Positions 42,834 through 52,074 are shown, counted from the stretch's first letter. The stretch: DNA of 64,000 bases from an uncultured Alphaproteobacteria bacterium (GCA_903862715.1 CAIOYY010000057.1:146836-210835); one strand, 5' to 3'. A program made the numbers and translations. Notes: a model not told the origin generated them from the sequence alone.

Positions 42834-44894
42834 TCAGAACAGCCGGTTCAGAAGCGCTTCAAACGCATCGAGAATGCCCTCATCGTCATCGGGCGGCGGC
42901 GCATAATTCGTCACGAGTGCAGGCGGCGCCGATGCGGCGAGCGCTAGCTGATATTCCATTCCCGGAAGCCGCGTGGCGGGGAGATCTTTGGACGCTTCCG
43001 TCATGAAGGACTGGAAAATGCGCGCGGGCAATCCGCCGCCCGTCGCGCGCGTCATCGGCGTGTTGTCATCATTGCCAATCCAGACGCCGGTCACATAATC
43101 GGCGGTGAATCCGACAAACCACGCATCGCGATAATCCTGCGATGTGCCGGTCTTGCCTGCGACCGGACGGTCGCCAAGCGATGCATTGCGCCCCGTGCCT
43201 TCGGTGATGGTACGCATCATCATCTGCGTCATCTCAGCGTTCACTTCGGCGCTCATAACCTGGCCCACGCCCGACCCGCTGCGTTCATAGAGCACGGTGC
43301 CCGATTCCGTTGAAATTCGCGTAATAACATAGGGAATAACGCCCGTGCCGCCACTGGCGATGGCGGCATAGGCAGTGACAAGTTCGAACGGCGTTACCTC
43401 GGACGTGCCGAGCGCGAGCGAGGGCACTTCCAGAAGATCGGCGGTGATTCCCATGCGATGTGCCACGCGCGCAACCTGTGGCGCACCAACATTATTGGTG
43501 AGCTGCACGGCGGCGGAATTCGATGAATGGGCGAGGGCATAGGACAGCGTGATGTCGCCCTTATATTCGCTCTCGTAATTTTGCGGCGCCCAATTGCCGA
43601 CGGTTACGGGTCCGTCAAAAACATTGTCGTCAGGACGCCAGCCATGTTCCAGCGCGCTGACGTAAACGAAGGGCTTGAACGCCGAACCGGGCTGGCGATA
43701 GGCGTCAATCGCACGGTTGAAAGTGCTGTCGTCGTAGGAGCGTCCGCCGACGAGCGCGCGTACCGCGCCATCCAGCGTCATGGCGACCATCGCGCCCTGA
43801 CCGGCATTCAATCCGGGGCCGTCCATTTCGAGTCCCATGCTCAGCGCCTCTTCTGCGGCCGCCTGGGCCGTGAGATCGAGCGTCGTCTCGACGATCAACC
43901 GTTCGCTGACGGCCCCCTCTTCCGCATGACCGGCAAAGCCTGGCACGAGCGCTATGGCGTAATCGACGAAATATCCCGCGCCCGGCGTCGCGAGGCCCGG
44001 CGAGATTTTCGGACGCGTGGCCAGCGCCTGCTGCATCTCGGCGTCTTCCACAAAGCCCGCCCGCGCCATGGCATCGAGCACGACGCGCGCACGGCCCATC
44101 GCGGCTTCCATATCGGTGGCCGGATTATAGCGCGATGGCGCTTTTACGCTGCCGGCGAGAATCGCACTTTCCGTCAGGGTCAGTTCGGTTGCGGACTTGG
44201 AGAAAAAACGCTGTGCCGCGGCTTCGATGCCATAGACGCCTGCACCGAAATAGACGCGGTTGAGATAGAGCGTCAGAATCTGATCCTTGGTGTAGAGCCG
44301 CTCCAGCTTCAGCGCGAGCAGCGCTTCCGCGAATTTGCGGCTGACCGTGCGTTCCGGTTTCAGGAAAAGGTTCTTCGCCAATTGCTGCGTGATGGTGGAG
44401 CCGCCCTGCACAAAGGCGCCATGCGCGATATCGACGGCGAGCGCGCGTGTCAGCCCGATGGGATCGACGCCGAAATGGTAGCGAAAACGCCGGTCCTCGA
44501 TAGCGATGAAGGCATTGCCGACATGGTCGGGCAGATCGCCGACGGCGACGACGTCGGCATGGGTCAGTCCACGGCGCGTGATCACGCGTCCATCCGCATC
44601 CAGCAATGTGATGTCTTCGCGCGGTTCATAGACGAGAAGGTTCGTCGTATGGGGCAGCGCGGTCAGAAAATAGGAAAGAAAGATGACGCAGAGGAAAAGC
44701 CCCCATGCCCCCACTGCGATCAGTGTGTAGCGAAACCCTTTGCGCTTCTGCGGCGCGCGCGCGCGCGGCGGCGCCTCGTCGTCGTCATAGGACGCAAGTC
44801 TCTGGTCCCTGCGCCGGGCTGCGTCCTTCGACTTTGGCTTGCGCCCGCCCATTTCCGGTTCAACCCTGATAGGCTCTGGAGCCTGATCGCCCAC
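42834..44894 (-). CDS. PBP1A-family bifunctional penicillin-binding protein
   Basis: 686 residues, shorter than enteric PBP1A (about 850) because inserted domains are lacking. A basic cytoplasmic tail is followed by one membrane helix (about residues 55-77). The GT51 transglycosylase has AIEDRRFRYHFGVD and GGSTITQQLAKN; the transpeptidase has the SxxK serine in GSAFKPFVY, HSSNSAA (SxN) and AGKTGTSQDYRDAWFVG (KTG). It polymerises and cross-links peptidoglycan in the periplasm. An acidic tail (PPPDDDEG) precedes the end. It appears to be monocistronic. Confidence 0.94.
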   Translation of the reverse strand: MGDQAPEPIRVEPEMGGRKPKSKDAARRRDQRLASYDDDEAPPRARAPQKRKGFRYTLIAVGAWGLFLCVIFLSYFLTALPHTTNLLVYEPREDITLLDADGRVITRRGLTHADVVAVGDLPDHVGNAFIAIEDRRFRYHFGVDPIGLTRALAVDIAHGAFVQGGSTITQQLAKNLFLKPERTVSRKFAEALLALKLERLYTKDQILTLYLNRVYFGAGVYGIEAAAQRFFSKSATELTLTESAILAGSVKAPSRYNPATDMEAAMGRARVVLDAMARAGFVEDAEMQQALATRPKISPGLATPGAGYFVDYAIALVPGFAGHAEEGAVSERLIVETTLDLTAQAAAEEALSMGLEMDGPGLNAGQGAMVAMTLDGAVRALVGGRSYDDSTFNRAIDAYRQPGSAFKPFVYVSALEHGWRPDDNVFDGPVTVGNWAPQNYESEYKGDITLSYALAHSSNSAAVQLTNNVGAPQVARVAHRMGITADLLEVPSLALGTSEVTPFELVTAYAAIASGGTGVIPYVITRISTESGTVLYERSGSGVGQVMSAEVNAEMTQMMMRTITEGTGRNASLGDRPVAGKTGTSQDYRDAWFVGFTADYVTGVWIGNDDNTPMTRATGGGLPARIFQSFMTEASKDLPATRLPGMEYQLALAASAPPALVTNYAPPPDDDEGILDAFEALLNRLF

Positions 44895-45167
44895 GTGAAA
44901 TTCCTAACCCTGACTAAGGCCTGGAGGGTTAACGGATGTTAAACATTTGCCGAAAGCCCCCCGCCGGCGCCCTTCGGCTAACGGGTGAATCCGACATTGG
45001 CTCCCGAATTCGTCTTTGAAGTGGCGGGGTTTGGCCGAAGCGGCGGCATTTGCGCCCCCGGCGATAGGATGCATGGCGCTGGCGGGCCTTGGGAAGGTAA
45101 AGTGATCGAAACGCCGACTTAGCCGTTACGTATGTTCGGGTTCCCTAGCCCGGCTCGGATTGGACCT

Positions 45168-46406
45168 ATGAACGAACACGCAAAACCGCCTTCTCCCAGC
45201 GCCGAAACCCTTCGCCGCCTCGGTCTGGATCAGATGCGCCATGGCCTGTGGCCGCGCTACCGTTATCCTTTGATGGGCGGTGCGGCCGTGCTGGTCCTTC
45301 TGGTCCTGGGATTGGTCTTTTGGGGGGGTGAGGAAGACGGGCCTCACTATACGACGGCCGAGGTCGTATTGCGCGATCTTGTGGTCAATGTCAGCGCCAC
45401 CGGGACGTTGCAGCCGGAAAACCAGGTCGATGTCGGTCCGGAAATTTCCGGCCGGGTCGAAACGGTGCTGGTCGATTTCAACGATCAGGTGACGCAAGGC
45501 CAGGTCCTGGCCGAACTCGATACCGAACAGCTTGAGGCGAAACTCGCGCAGTCCCAGGCATCGCTCGCCTCTGCGCGTGCGAACGTCGTGCAGAGCGAGG
45601 CCACGGCCGAGCAAAATCGCGCGCTCGCCCGCCGCGCCGAGGAATTGTTTCAACGTAATGTGGTGTCGCAGCAGGATCTGGAAGCCGCGCGCGCCGATCT
45701 GCAGCGCGCCGAAGCGAGCCGGCAGCGCGCCCAAGCCGACGCTGCTTTAGCGGCGGCGCAACTCGACGCCGACCGGACATCCCTTTCCAAGGCGGCTATC
45801 CGCTCGCCCATTAATGGCGTGGTGCTCGACCGCAAGGTGGAACCGGGCCAGACCGTCGCTGCCTCATTCGAAACGCCCGTGCTGTTCACTTTGGCCAGCG
45901 ATCTGTCGCGGATGGAACTGCTGATCGATATCGATGAAGCCGATATCGGCTCGATGCATGCCGGACAGAAGGCGACCTTCACTGTCGATGCCTATCCACA
46001 ACGCGAATTCACGGCAGAAATCTTGTCGGTCCGTAACGCGCCGAATATCGAAAACGGCGTCGTCACCTATGAAGGCGTATTATCGGTCGACAATAGCGAT
46101 GGCGTTCTGCGCCCGGGATTGACGGCCAATGCGAATATCGTCGTTGCCGAAATTGCCCAAACGCTTTTCGTGCCGAATGGCGCGCTGCGCTTTACGCCGC
46201 CCGCCAATCAGGTGGACAATATCCCGCCTTTTCCGGCGCCCGTCGAAGGTACGCTGACGGGCCGCCTGTGGCTGCTTGAGGGCGGCACGCCGGTGCCGAA
46301 AGATGTTGTGATCGGGCGCAGCGATGGTCAATTGACCGAAGTCATTTCGGGCGACATCGAAGCGGGCGACGAGGTCATCGTCGATGTACTGAACGCACCC
46401 AATTAA
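45168..46406 (+). CDS. MacA-like periplasmic adaptor (HlyD/RND membrane fusion protein)
   Basis: 412 residues from the ATG at 45168 (the track GTG/ATG variant adds 12 residues). One membrane helix lies at about residues 38-58, after a cytoplasmic tail. The lipoyl halves flank an alpha-helical hairpin of about 90 residues (LAQSQASLASARANVVQSEA and onward), with AAIRSPINGVVLDRKVEPGQTV completing the lipoyl domain. It links the inner-membrane MacB-like transporter to an outer-membrane channel. It is 23 bases upstream of the ATPase gene; no tolC-like gene is here. Confidence 0.9.
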   Translation: MNEHAKPPSPSAETLRRLGLDQMRHGLWPRYRYPLMGGAAVLVLLVLGLVFWGGEEDGPHYTTAEVVLRDLVVNVSATGTLQPENQVDVGPEISGRVETVLVDFNDQVTQGQVLAELDTEQLEAKLAQSQASLASARANVVQSEATAEQNRALARRAEELFQRNVVSQQDLEAARADLQRAEASRQRAQADAALAAAQLDADRTSLSKAAIRSPINGVVLDRKVEPGQTVAASFETPVLFTLASDLSRMELLIDIDEADIGSMHAGQKATFTVDAYPQREFTAEILSVRNAPNIENGVVTYEGVLSVDNSDGVLRPGLTANANIVVAEIAQTLFVPNGALRFTPPANQVDNIPPFPAPVEGTLTGRLWLLEGGTPVPKDVVIGRSDGQLTEVISGDIEAGDEVIVDVLNAPN

Positions 46407-46429
46407 CGCCGTTATTCCGGCCATAGCTC

Positions 46430-47131
46430 ATGTCTTCCGCGCCCCTCATCCGGTTCGACGCCGTAGCCAAGATTTACGGCACGGGAGAAGCTGCGGTCGT
46501 AGCCCTCGATCATGTCGATTTCGATGTCGACGCCGGCGAATTCGTTGCCGTCATGGGGCCGTCGGGTTCGGGCAAATCGACCGCCATGAATATTCTTGGC
46601 TGTCTCGATACGCCCAGCGAGGGTCATTATTATTTCGACGGCATCGATGTCGCGGCACTGACACGCGATCAGCGCGCACTGTTGCGCCGCAATTTCATCG
46701 GATTCGTGTTTCAGGGCTTCAATCTCCTGAAACGCACAACGGCGCAGGAAAATCTCGAACTGCCCCTGATCTATCGCGGAATGCCGCGTGCCGAACGCCG
46801 CGTGCTCGTCGAAAGGGCGCTGGCGCTGGTCGGGCTTTCCGATCGCGCAAACCACACCGCGTCCGAACTGTCGGGCGGGCAGCAGCAGCGTGTGGCCATT
46901 GCCCGCGCGCTGGTCACCGCGCCCAAAGTCATCTTCGCCGACGAGCCGACAGGCAATCTGGATACCGCGCGTGGCGAAGAGATCATGCGTCTGCTTACCC
47001 GGCTGAATCTCGAGCAGGGCATCACCATCGTTCTCGTCACGCATGAGGAGGATGTAGCGACCTATGCACGCCGCCGTATCCGCTTTGTCGATGGACGTAT
47101 TGAAAGCGATACAGTGACGGTGACGGCATGA
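46430..47131 (+). CDS. MacB/LolD-type ABC transporter ATP-binding protein
   Basis: 233 residues. Walker A is [10 protein letters not shown]-loop [10 protein letters not shown], signature [15 protein letters not shown] and Walker [13 protein letters not shown], all typical of the MacB/LolD/FtsE type. In enteric MacB this domain is fused to the permease; here it is a separate gene whose stop overlaps the permease start by 4 bases. It powers export of a peptide, lipid or macrolide-like compound through the MacA-like adaptor. Confidence 0.93.
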   Translation: MSSAPLIRFDAVAKIYGTGEAAVVALDHVDFDVDAGEFVAVMGPSGSGKSTAMNILGCLDTPSEGHYYFDGIDVAALTRDQRALLRRNFIGFVFQGFNLLKRTTAQENLELPLIYRGMPRAERRVLVERALALVGLSDRANHTASELSGGQQQRVAIARALVTAPKVIFADEPTGNLDTARGEEIMRLLTRLNLEQGITIVLVTHEEDVATYARRRIRFVDGRIESDTVTVTA

Positions 47132-48336
47132 TCGGCAACGCCGTCATCCTCGCCTTGCGGGAAATTCACCGCAATCTGATGCGTGCGACGCTGACAACGC
47201 TCGGCATCATCATCGGTGTTGGTGCCGTCATCGCGATGGTGACCATCGGCAATGGCGCGCGCGAAAGCGTCTCCGCCAGTATCGGGTCCATGGGCCGCAA
47301 CCTTATTATCCTGCAGCCCGGTACGCGTGACGGGCCGGGCGGCGGCGGCGCGGGAACGGCGACGGCTTTTGTACAGGGCGATGTCGACGCGATTATCCGT
47401 GACGTCCCGGACGTACGTGTCGCAGGCCTTGCAAGCCGCTCGGCCACGGTCGTTTCCGGCAATCGCAATCATCCGACACAGGTGGCGGGCACGAACGATG
47501 CCTATCTCGGGGTCCGCGACTGGCCGGTGATCGAAGGCCGCGTCTTCAGCGATGCCGAAACGCGCGCCGGCCGCCCGGTCTGCGTCCTCGGGCAGACGGT
47601 CCGGAATATTCTCTTCGGCACGCAGAATCCGCTCGGTGCGGAAATCCGCGTCGGGCAGATCCCTTGCGAAGTAATTGGCGTATTGTCGGCCAAGGGCCAA
47701 TCGACCTTCGGACAGGATCAGGACGACATCGTTGTGATGCCGCTGCGAACATTGCAACGCCGTCTCGCGGGCAATCTCGATATCGGCACGATCTGGGTAA
47801 GCGCCGACAATGCCGCCGACATTCCGCGCATCAAGGAACAGATCAACCGGATCCTGCGCGAACGGCGGCATATCGGCGCTGGCGAGAGCGACGATTTCAG
47901 CGTCAATGACCTGCAGGAAATCGCGGGCGTCATGGATACCACGGCGGCGATCCTCACCGCCTTTCTTGCGGCCATCGCGGCGATCAGCCTTCTCGTCGGT
48001 GGCATCGGCATCATGAACATCATGCTGGTCAGCGTGACAGAGCGCACGCGCGAGATCGGCATTCGTCTCGCCATCGGTGCGCGCGAACGCGACGTGCTGA
48101 CGCAATTTCTTGTCGAAGCGGTGATGATGTCGGCACTGGGTGGAATCGGCGGAATCATCCTCGGCCTTTCGGCCTCGGCGATAGCGGTCCATTTCCTCAA
48201 TATGCCTTATGTGCCGTCTTTCACGATCGTGCTGATCGCGTTTCTGTTCTCGGCGGCGATTGGCGTCGCCTTCGGCTATTTCCCGGCGCGCAGGGCGGCG
48301 CGCCTCGATCCCATCGATGCGCTCCGCCACGAATAG
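47128..48336 (+). CDS. MacB-like ABC transporter permease (FtsX fold)
   Basis: 402 residues with four membrane helices: one near the N-terminus (ATLTTLGIIIGVGAVIAMVTIGNG), then a large periplasmic domain (about residues 45-265), then three C-terminal helices with GGIGIMNIMLVSVTERTREIGIRLAIGARERDVL. This is the MacB_PCD plus FtsX layout. With the adaptor and ATPase it forms a mechanotransmission exporter taking substrate from the periplasm. It is convergent with the OmpR-type regulator 8 bases away. The substrate is unknown. Confidence 0.93.
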   Translation: MIGNAVILALREIHRNLMRATLTTLGIIIGVGAVIAMVTIGNGARESVSASIGSMGRNLIILQPGTRDGPGGGGAGTATAFVQGDVDAIIRDVPDVRVAGLASRSATVVSGNRNHPTQVAGTNDAYLGVRDWPVIEGRVFSDAETRAGRPVCVLGQTVRNILFGTQNPLGAEIRVGQIPCEVIGVLSAKGQSTFGQDQDDIVVMPLRTLQRRLAGNLDIGTIWVSADNAADIPRIKEQINRILRERRHIGAGESDDFSVNDLQEIAGVMDTTAAILTAFLAAIAAISLLVGGIGIMNIMLVSVTERTREIGIRLAIGARERDVLTQFLVEAVMMSALGGIGGIILGLSASAIAVHFLNMPYVPSFTIVLIAFLFSAAIGVAFGYFPARRAARLDPIDALRHE

Positions 48337-48344
48337 CGCATGCT

Positions 48345-49031
48345 TTATGCGACCAGCCGGTAGCCGCCGCTTTCGGTGATCAGGATCTGCGCATGGGCGG
48401 GATCGCGTTCAATCTTCTGGCGCAGGCGATAGATATGGGTCTCCAGCGTGTGCGTCGTCACTGCAGGGTTATAGCCCCACACTTCATGCAGCAGAACTTC
48501 GCGGCTTACCGTGTCACCCGCGCGTTGAAGGAATTTCAGGATATTGGTCTCCTTCTCCGTCAGGCGTACGCGCTTGACTCCTTCCAGCAGCAATTTCGCG
48601 CTCGGCCGGAACGTATACGGGCCGATGCGGTAGATCGCTTCTTCGCTTACTTCATGGCTGCGCAGATGGGCTTCGACCCGCGCCATCAGCACCGCAAAAC
48701 GGAAGGGCTTGGCGATATAATCATTCGCGCCTGCCTTAAGGCCCGCAATGGTGTCCTCGTCGGTGTCCGAGGCGGTCAGCATGATGATGGGGCAGGTCAC
48801 GCCCTTGCCGCGAAATTCGCCGCACAATTCGCGGCCGTCGCCATCGGGTAGCGACACGTCGAGCACCATGAATTCATAAAGCCCTTCGGTCCCGACCTTG
48901 CGCGCCTCTGCGATATCGGCGGCGCTGACCGGCTCATAGCCGCTGGCGGCGAATTGCTCGGCCAGAGATTCGCGCAGCATGTCGTCGTCATCGACCAGAA
49001 GAACGCGTTTGGAACTCGGCATGTTAGTCAT
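48345..49031 (-). CDS. OmpR-family response regulator
   Basis: 228 residues. The receiver has the acidic pocket (LLVDDDDML), the phospho-acceptor in MVLDVSLPDGDG and the lysine in IAKPFRF. The winged-helix domain ends in VSREVLLHEVWGYNPAVTTHTLETHIYRLRQKIE and ITESGGYRLV. A start at the fourth codon (MPSSKR) is equally possible. No sensor kinase gene is adjacent, so it is an orphan regulator. It is divergent from ribA and convergent with the exporter operon; either could be a target. Confidence 0.92.
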   Translation of the reverse strand: MTNMPSSKRVLLVDDDDMLRESLAEQFAASGYEPVSAADIAEARKVGTEGLYEFMVLDVSLPDGDGRELCGEFRGKGVTCPIIMLTASDTDEDTIAGLKAGANDYIAKPFRFAVLMARVEAHLRSHEVSEEAIYRIGPYTFRPSAKLLLEGVKRVRLTEKETNILKFLQRAGDTVSREVLLHEVWGYNPAVTTHTLETHIYRLRQKIERDPAHAQILITESGGYRLVA

Positions 49032-49106
49032 CTCCTAGCGCGCGGCCCTTTGGCCGTGCCTTCCGAAACCCTACCCCGTTTGCTCGGAGCGGTGTATTTC
49101 CAGTCT

Positions 49107-50261
49107 ATGGCAGAGAAAAGGCAGGACAAGGTGGAAGGCGTTTCGCCGCAATCGAACGCGCTGGTGCCGAAACAGCACCGCGTCGAACGCGCGGCGGGCG
49201 AGTTCCGGCGTGGGGTCCCTGTGGTATTTCGCACGCGCGAAGGCCGGCGCCTGATCTCTGTCCCGGCTGAGACGCTCACCCAGGAATTATGGGCACACCT
49301 TGCGGAGGGGGCGGAGGCGCCGCCTTTGCTGCTTCTCACGCGTGCACGGGCCGCGACACTGAAAATCCGCCTCTATACCCCGGACATTGTCGGCATCCGG
49401 CTGGAGGCCGGAATCGATGTAAAGCGCATAAAATCTATCGCAGACCCCGCTTCCGACCTCGAAAACCCACTGAAAGGGCCTTTCGATACGATGCGCGAAC
49501 CACTGCCGGATTGCGCCGCGCCCGCCGTGAAACTCGCCAAGCTCGCGGGTCTTCTGCCCTCCGTCCTGATCCTCACGGCCGACGCGATGATTGCGCGCAA
49601 TGACGATCTCGTTGAACTCGCAACCGATGATATCGCGGCCTCCGAGGCCGAAGCCGCGCGCGATCTGCACATCGTTGCGCGGGCGCGGCTGCCGCTCGAT
49701 GGCGCCGAAAATTGCGAACTGGTCTCCTTCCGGCCCGCCGATGGCGGTCCCGAACATCACGCGATTCTGATCGGAATGAGCGGCGGAAAGGGGCTCGCAA
49801 CGCCCGGTCCGGTGCTGGCCAGGCTGCATTCGGAATGTTTCACGGGTGATCTTTTGGGCTCCCTCCGCTGCGATTGCGGCGATCAGTTGCGCGGGGCCGT
49901 GCGCCTCATCGCGGCGTCCGGCGGCGGCGTGCTGCTCTATCTGGCGCAGGAAGGGCGCGGCATCGGGTTGATGAACAAGCTGCGCGCCTATCGTTTGCAG
50001 GATCAGGGCTTCGACACCATCGAGGCGAATGAACGCCTCGGCTTTGAAGCCGATGAACGGCTTTACGATTTCGCCGCACGCATGTTCACCCTTCTGGGGT
50101 ATCGCTCGGTCCGATTGCTGACGAACAATCCGGAAAAAATCCGCGCGCTGGAAGCGGCCGGGATCACGGTGACGGAACGCGTGCCGCATTCCTTTCCCGA
50201 CAATGTGCACAATCGCGACTACCTGAACACCAAGGCCAAACGCAGCGGACATCTGCTGTGA
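49107..50261 (+). CDS. ribA: GTP cyclohydrolase II (RibA) with N-terminal extension
   Basis: 384 residues from the ATG at 49107; upstream codons in the track run into the regulator gene's promoter. The C-terminal half (about residues 190-384) is RibA: the zinc cysteines in HSECFTGDLLGSLRCDCGDQL, LLYLAQEGRGIGLMNKLRAY and LLTNNPEKIRALE. It opens GTP to start riboflavin synthesis. The first 180 residues form a separate domain, known in many alphaproteobacterial RibA proteins, that is not a RibB domain: no DHBP synthase motifs are visible. The L,D-transpeptidase gene overlaps its stop by 4 bases. Confidence 0.92.
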   Translation: MAEKRQDKVEGVSPQSNALVPKQHRVERAAGEFRRGVPVVFRTREGRRLISVPAETLTQELWAHLAEGAEAPPLLLLTRARAATLKIRLYTPDIVGIRLEAGIDVKRIKSIADPASDLENPLKGPFDTMREPLPDCAAPAVKLAKLAGLLPSVLILTADAMIARNDDLVELATDDIAASEAEAARDLHIVARARLPLDGAENCELVSFRPADGGPEHHAILIGMSGGKGLATPGPVLARLHSECFTGDLLGSLRCDCGDQLRGAVRLIAASGGGVLLYLAQEGRGIGLMNKLRAYRLQDQGFDTIEANERLGFEADERLYDFAARMFTLLGYRSVRLLTNNPEKIRALEAAGITVTERVPHSFPDNVHNRDYLNTKAKRSGHLL

Positions 50262-50770
50262 CCCATCCCATTCGGGTCCGGCGCGAGGACGATGCGTTTG
50301 CCGTCGATTGGGGAAGGGGGCCGCGCCGCTGCGCCATCGGCCGTGGCGGCGTCGGCATGAAAGCGGGCGAAGGCGATGGCGTAACGCCTGTTGGCCTCTG
50401 GCCGTTGCGCGAAGTGTTTTACCGTGCCGACAGGATCGCGCGCCCCGAAACCTCGCTGCCGTTGCAGGCGATTGCACAGGATGATGGCTGGTGCGATGCA
50501 CCGGGTGATCCGAATTACAATCGTCGCGTGAAGCTTCCCTATAATGCCAGCGCGGAAAATCTGTGGCGTTCCGACGGTCTGTACGATGTCGTCATCGTGC
50601 TCGGTTACAACGACGCGCCGGTGGTCCCCGGAAGAGGCAGCGCCATTTTTCTGCATGTCGCGGCAAAGGATTTCTCGGCGACCGAAGGATGCGTTGCGCT
50701 TGACAGGCAGGACATTGTGGAATTGCTGCGGGATGCTTCGCCCGGCAGCGTCATCGACATCGCGCCTTAG
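50258..50770 (+). CDS. L,D-transpeptidase (YkuD) family protein
   Basis: 170 residues from a GTG overlapping the ribA stop. The YkuD catalytic pattern is present: His133 in IFLHVAAKD and Cys145 in SATEGCVAL. No signal peptide or membrane helix is visible, unlike most periplasmic L,D-transpeptidases, so export or a cytoplasmic role is open. This compact type (also in other alphaproteobacteria next to metabolic genes) is annotated as L,D-transpeptidase but is rarely characterised. It may cross-link peptidoglycan or attach proteins to it. Confidence 0.85.
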   Translation: MTHPIRVRREDDAFAVDWGRGPRRCAIGRGGVGMKAGEGDGVTPVGLWPLREVFYRADRIARPETSLPLQAIAQDDGWCDAPGDPNYNRRVKLPYNASAENLWRSDGLYDVVIVLGYNDAPVVPGRGSAIFLHVAAKDFSATEGCVALDRQDIVELLRDASPGSVIDIAP

Positions 50771-51441
50771 GCACGACTCCCGAAAATCGCCGTCCCGACT
50801 CGCACATGCGTCGCGCCAAAGCGGATCGCGGTTTCGAAATCGTCGCTCATGCCCATGCTCAAAAACGGCAGCGCAAGTTCCCGCGCATAATTTTTCAGAA
50901 GCGCGAAATGCGGCGCGGGGTTTTCCTCCACGGGCGGAATGCACATCAACCCGATGACCGGCAGTTTCAGGCCGTCGCGGCAATGGCGGACAAAGGCCAC
51001 GGTCTCTTTCGGAGCGACGCCCGCCTTTTGCGGTTCCTCGCCTGTGTTCACCTGCACGAACAGTTTCGGGCAATGCCCTTCTTTGTCGCGCGCTCCCGCA
51101 AAGGCCACGGCAAGCTTTTCGCGGTCGAGCGAATGCACGACATCGAATAGCGCCATGGCGTCGCCGATTTTGTTGGTTTGCAGCGGCCCCACGAGATGCA
51201 GCTCGATATCCGGAAAGCGCGCCTTCAAGGGCGGCCACTTCCCCATCGCTTCTTGCACCCGGTTTTCGCCGAACAGGCGTTGCCCCTCCTCCAGCACGGG
51301 AAGGATACGGGCCTCGTCATGGCCTTTCGATATGGCGATCAATCGGGTCGCGTCTGCGGGGGCGATAGCTGCGTCCCGTGCCCCGGCGATACGCGCCTGT
51401 ATTGCGCGAAGGTTGGCGGCCGGGTTTATGTCATCTGACAT
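50767..51441 (-). CDS. YggS-type PLP-binding homeostasis protein
   Basis: 224 residues, single TIM-barrel domain like the N-terminus of alanine racemase. The PLP lysine is Lys39 in LIAISKGH; other marks are FGENRVQEA, HLVGPLQTNK, VQVNTGEEPQKAG and GMSDDFETAIRFGATHVRVGTAIFG. It buffers pyridoxal phosphate and affects amino-acid pools. The conserved motif normally reads VSKxx, here ISKGH, still normal. It is divergent from the ThiE-like gene and convergent (4-base overlap) with the YkuD gene. Confidence 0.93.
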   Translation of the reverse strand: MSDDINPAANLRAIQARIAGARDAAIAPADATRLIAISKGHDEARILPVLEEGQRLFGENRVQEAMGKWPPLKARFPDIELHLVGPLQTNKIGDAMALFDVVHSLDREKLAVAFAGARDKEGHCPKLFVQVNTGEEPQKAGVAPKETVAFVRHCRDGLKLPVIGLMCIPPVEENPAPHFALLKNYARELALPFLSMGMSDDFETAIRFGATHVRVGTAIFGSRA

Positions 51442-51456
51442 GAAGGGTCCTGAAGA

Positions 51457-52074
51457 ATGGCGGCGGTACGGGAACGGGCGAAACTAGCAAGCGCGGCTGA
51501 GCGTCTCAATCGACGCGCCGCGGTGCATTTGCCGCCGCTTTTTCTGGTCACCGACGATGTGCGGGTTCCTGATCCGGTTGCGGTAGCGAAGACCCTGCCG
51601 CAGGGCTCCGGAATTATCCTGCGTCATCGCGACGCGCAAAAACGTTCCGTGCTGGCCGAGGCGCTGGCCACTCTTGTTCCGGAGCGGGCGCTGTTTCTTA
51701 TGGTCGCGGGCGACGAAGAACTTGCGCGCGCTGTCGGCGCCGACGGCGTGCACTTCGCCGAAGCGGAAATGGGGGCGGTTGCCGCGTGCCGCTGGCATCA
51801 TCCTTTGTGGTGCATTACGGTGGCGGCGCATTCCGGCCCGGCCCTGCGCCTCGCCGCACAGGCGGGCGCCGACGCGGCATTTTTTGCGCCGCTGTTTCCG
51901 ACGCGAAGCCATCCGGAAAAATCTGGTTTCGGACTCACGCGATTTCGTTTCCTCGCCGCGCGCGCCCCGCTCCCCGTCTATGCATTGGGCGGCGTCACGG
52001 CGCAAAACGCCGCGCGCCTCGATGGCGCGCATATTGCCGGGATCGCCGCGATTGAAGGGCTGATGCCCGGCTAA
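51457..52074 (+). CDS. ThiE/TenI-like thiamine phosphate synthase family protein, divergent
   Basis: 205 residues with a TIM-barrel ThiE/TenI fold: LFLVTDD near the N-terminus, ADGVHFAEAEM, FFAPLFPTRSHPEKSGFG and YALGGVTAQNAARL. Several positions expected for thiamine phosphate synthase are changed: the QxRxK/D segment is IILRHRDAQKR, and the usual GQxD after GVH is AEAE. Catalysis may therefore differ, and a TenI-like role is possible. No other thiamine genes are nearby. It begins 15 bases from the divergent yggS gene and overlaps the convergent porin gene by 4 bases. Confidence 0.75.
   Translation: MAAVRERAKLASAAERLNRRAAVHLPPLFLVTDDVRVPDPVAVAKTLPQGSGIILRHRDAQKRSVLAEALATLVPERALFLMVAGDEELARAVGADGVHFAEAEMGAVAACRWHHPLWCITVAAHSGPALRLAAQAGADAAFFAPLFPTRSHPEKSGFGLTRFRFLAARAPLPVYALGGVTAQNAARLDGAHIAGIAAIEGLMPG

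Noticed and set aside
43527-44942. 471-residue ORF on the plus strand
   Set aside because: It is the exact antisense shadow of the PBP1A-family gene, rich in Arg/His/Gly with no family motif; the minus-strand protein has complete GT51 and transpeptidase motifs.
44929-44942. TTAA-N6-TTAA as a CtrA-binding site upstream of the PBP gene
   Set aside because: The CtrA consensus has a 7-base spacer (TTAA-N7-TTAA); here the spacer is 6, so the match is not adequate.
47062-48330. 422-residue ORF on the minus strand
   Set aside because: Antisense shadow of the MacB-like permease gene; composition (Asp/Arg/His-rich) is typical of a shadow and no ribosome site is present.
49287-50501. 404-residue ORF on the minus strand
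   Set aside because: Antisense to ribA and the YkuD gene; no recognisable domain.
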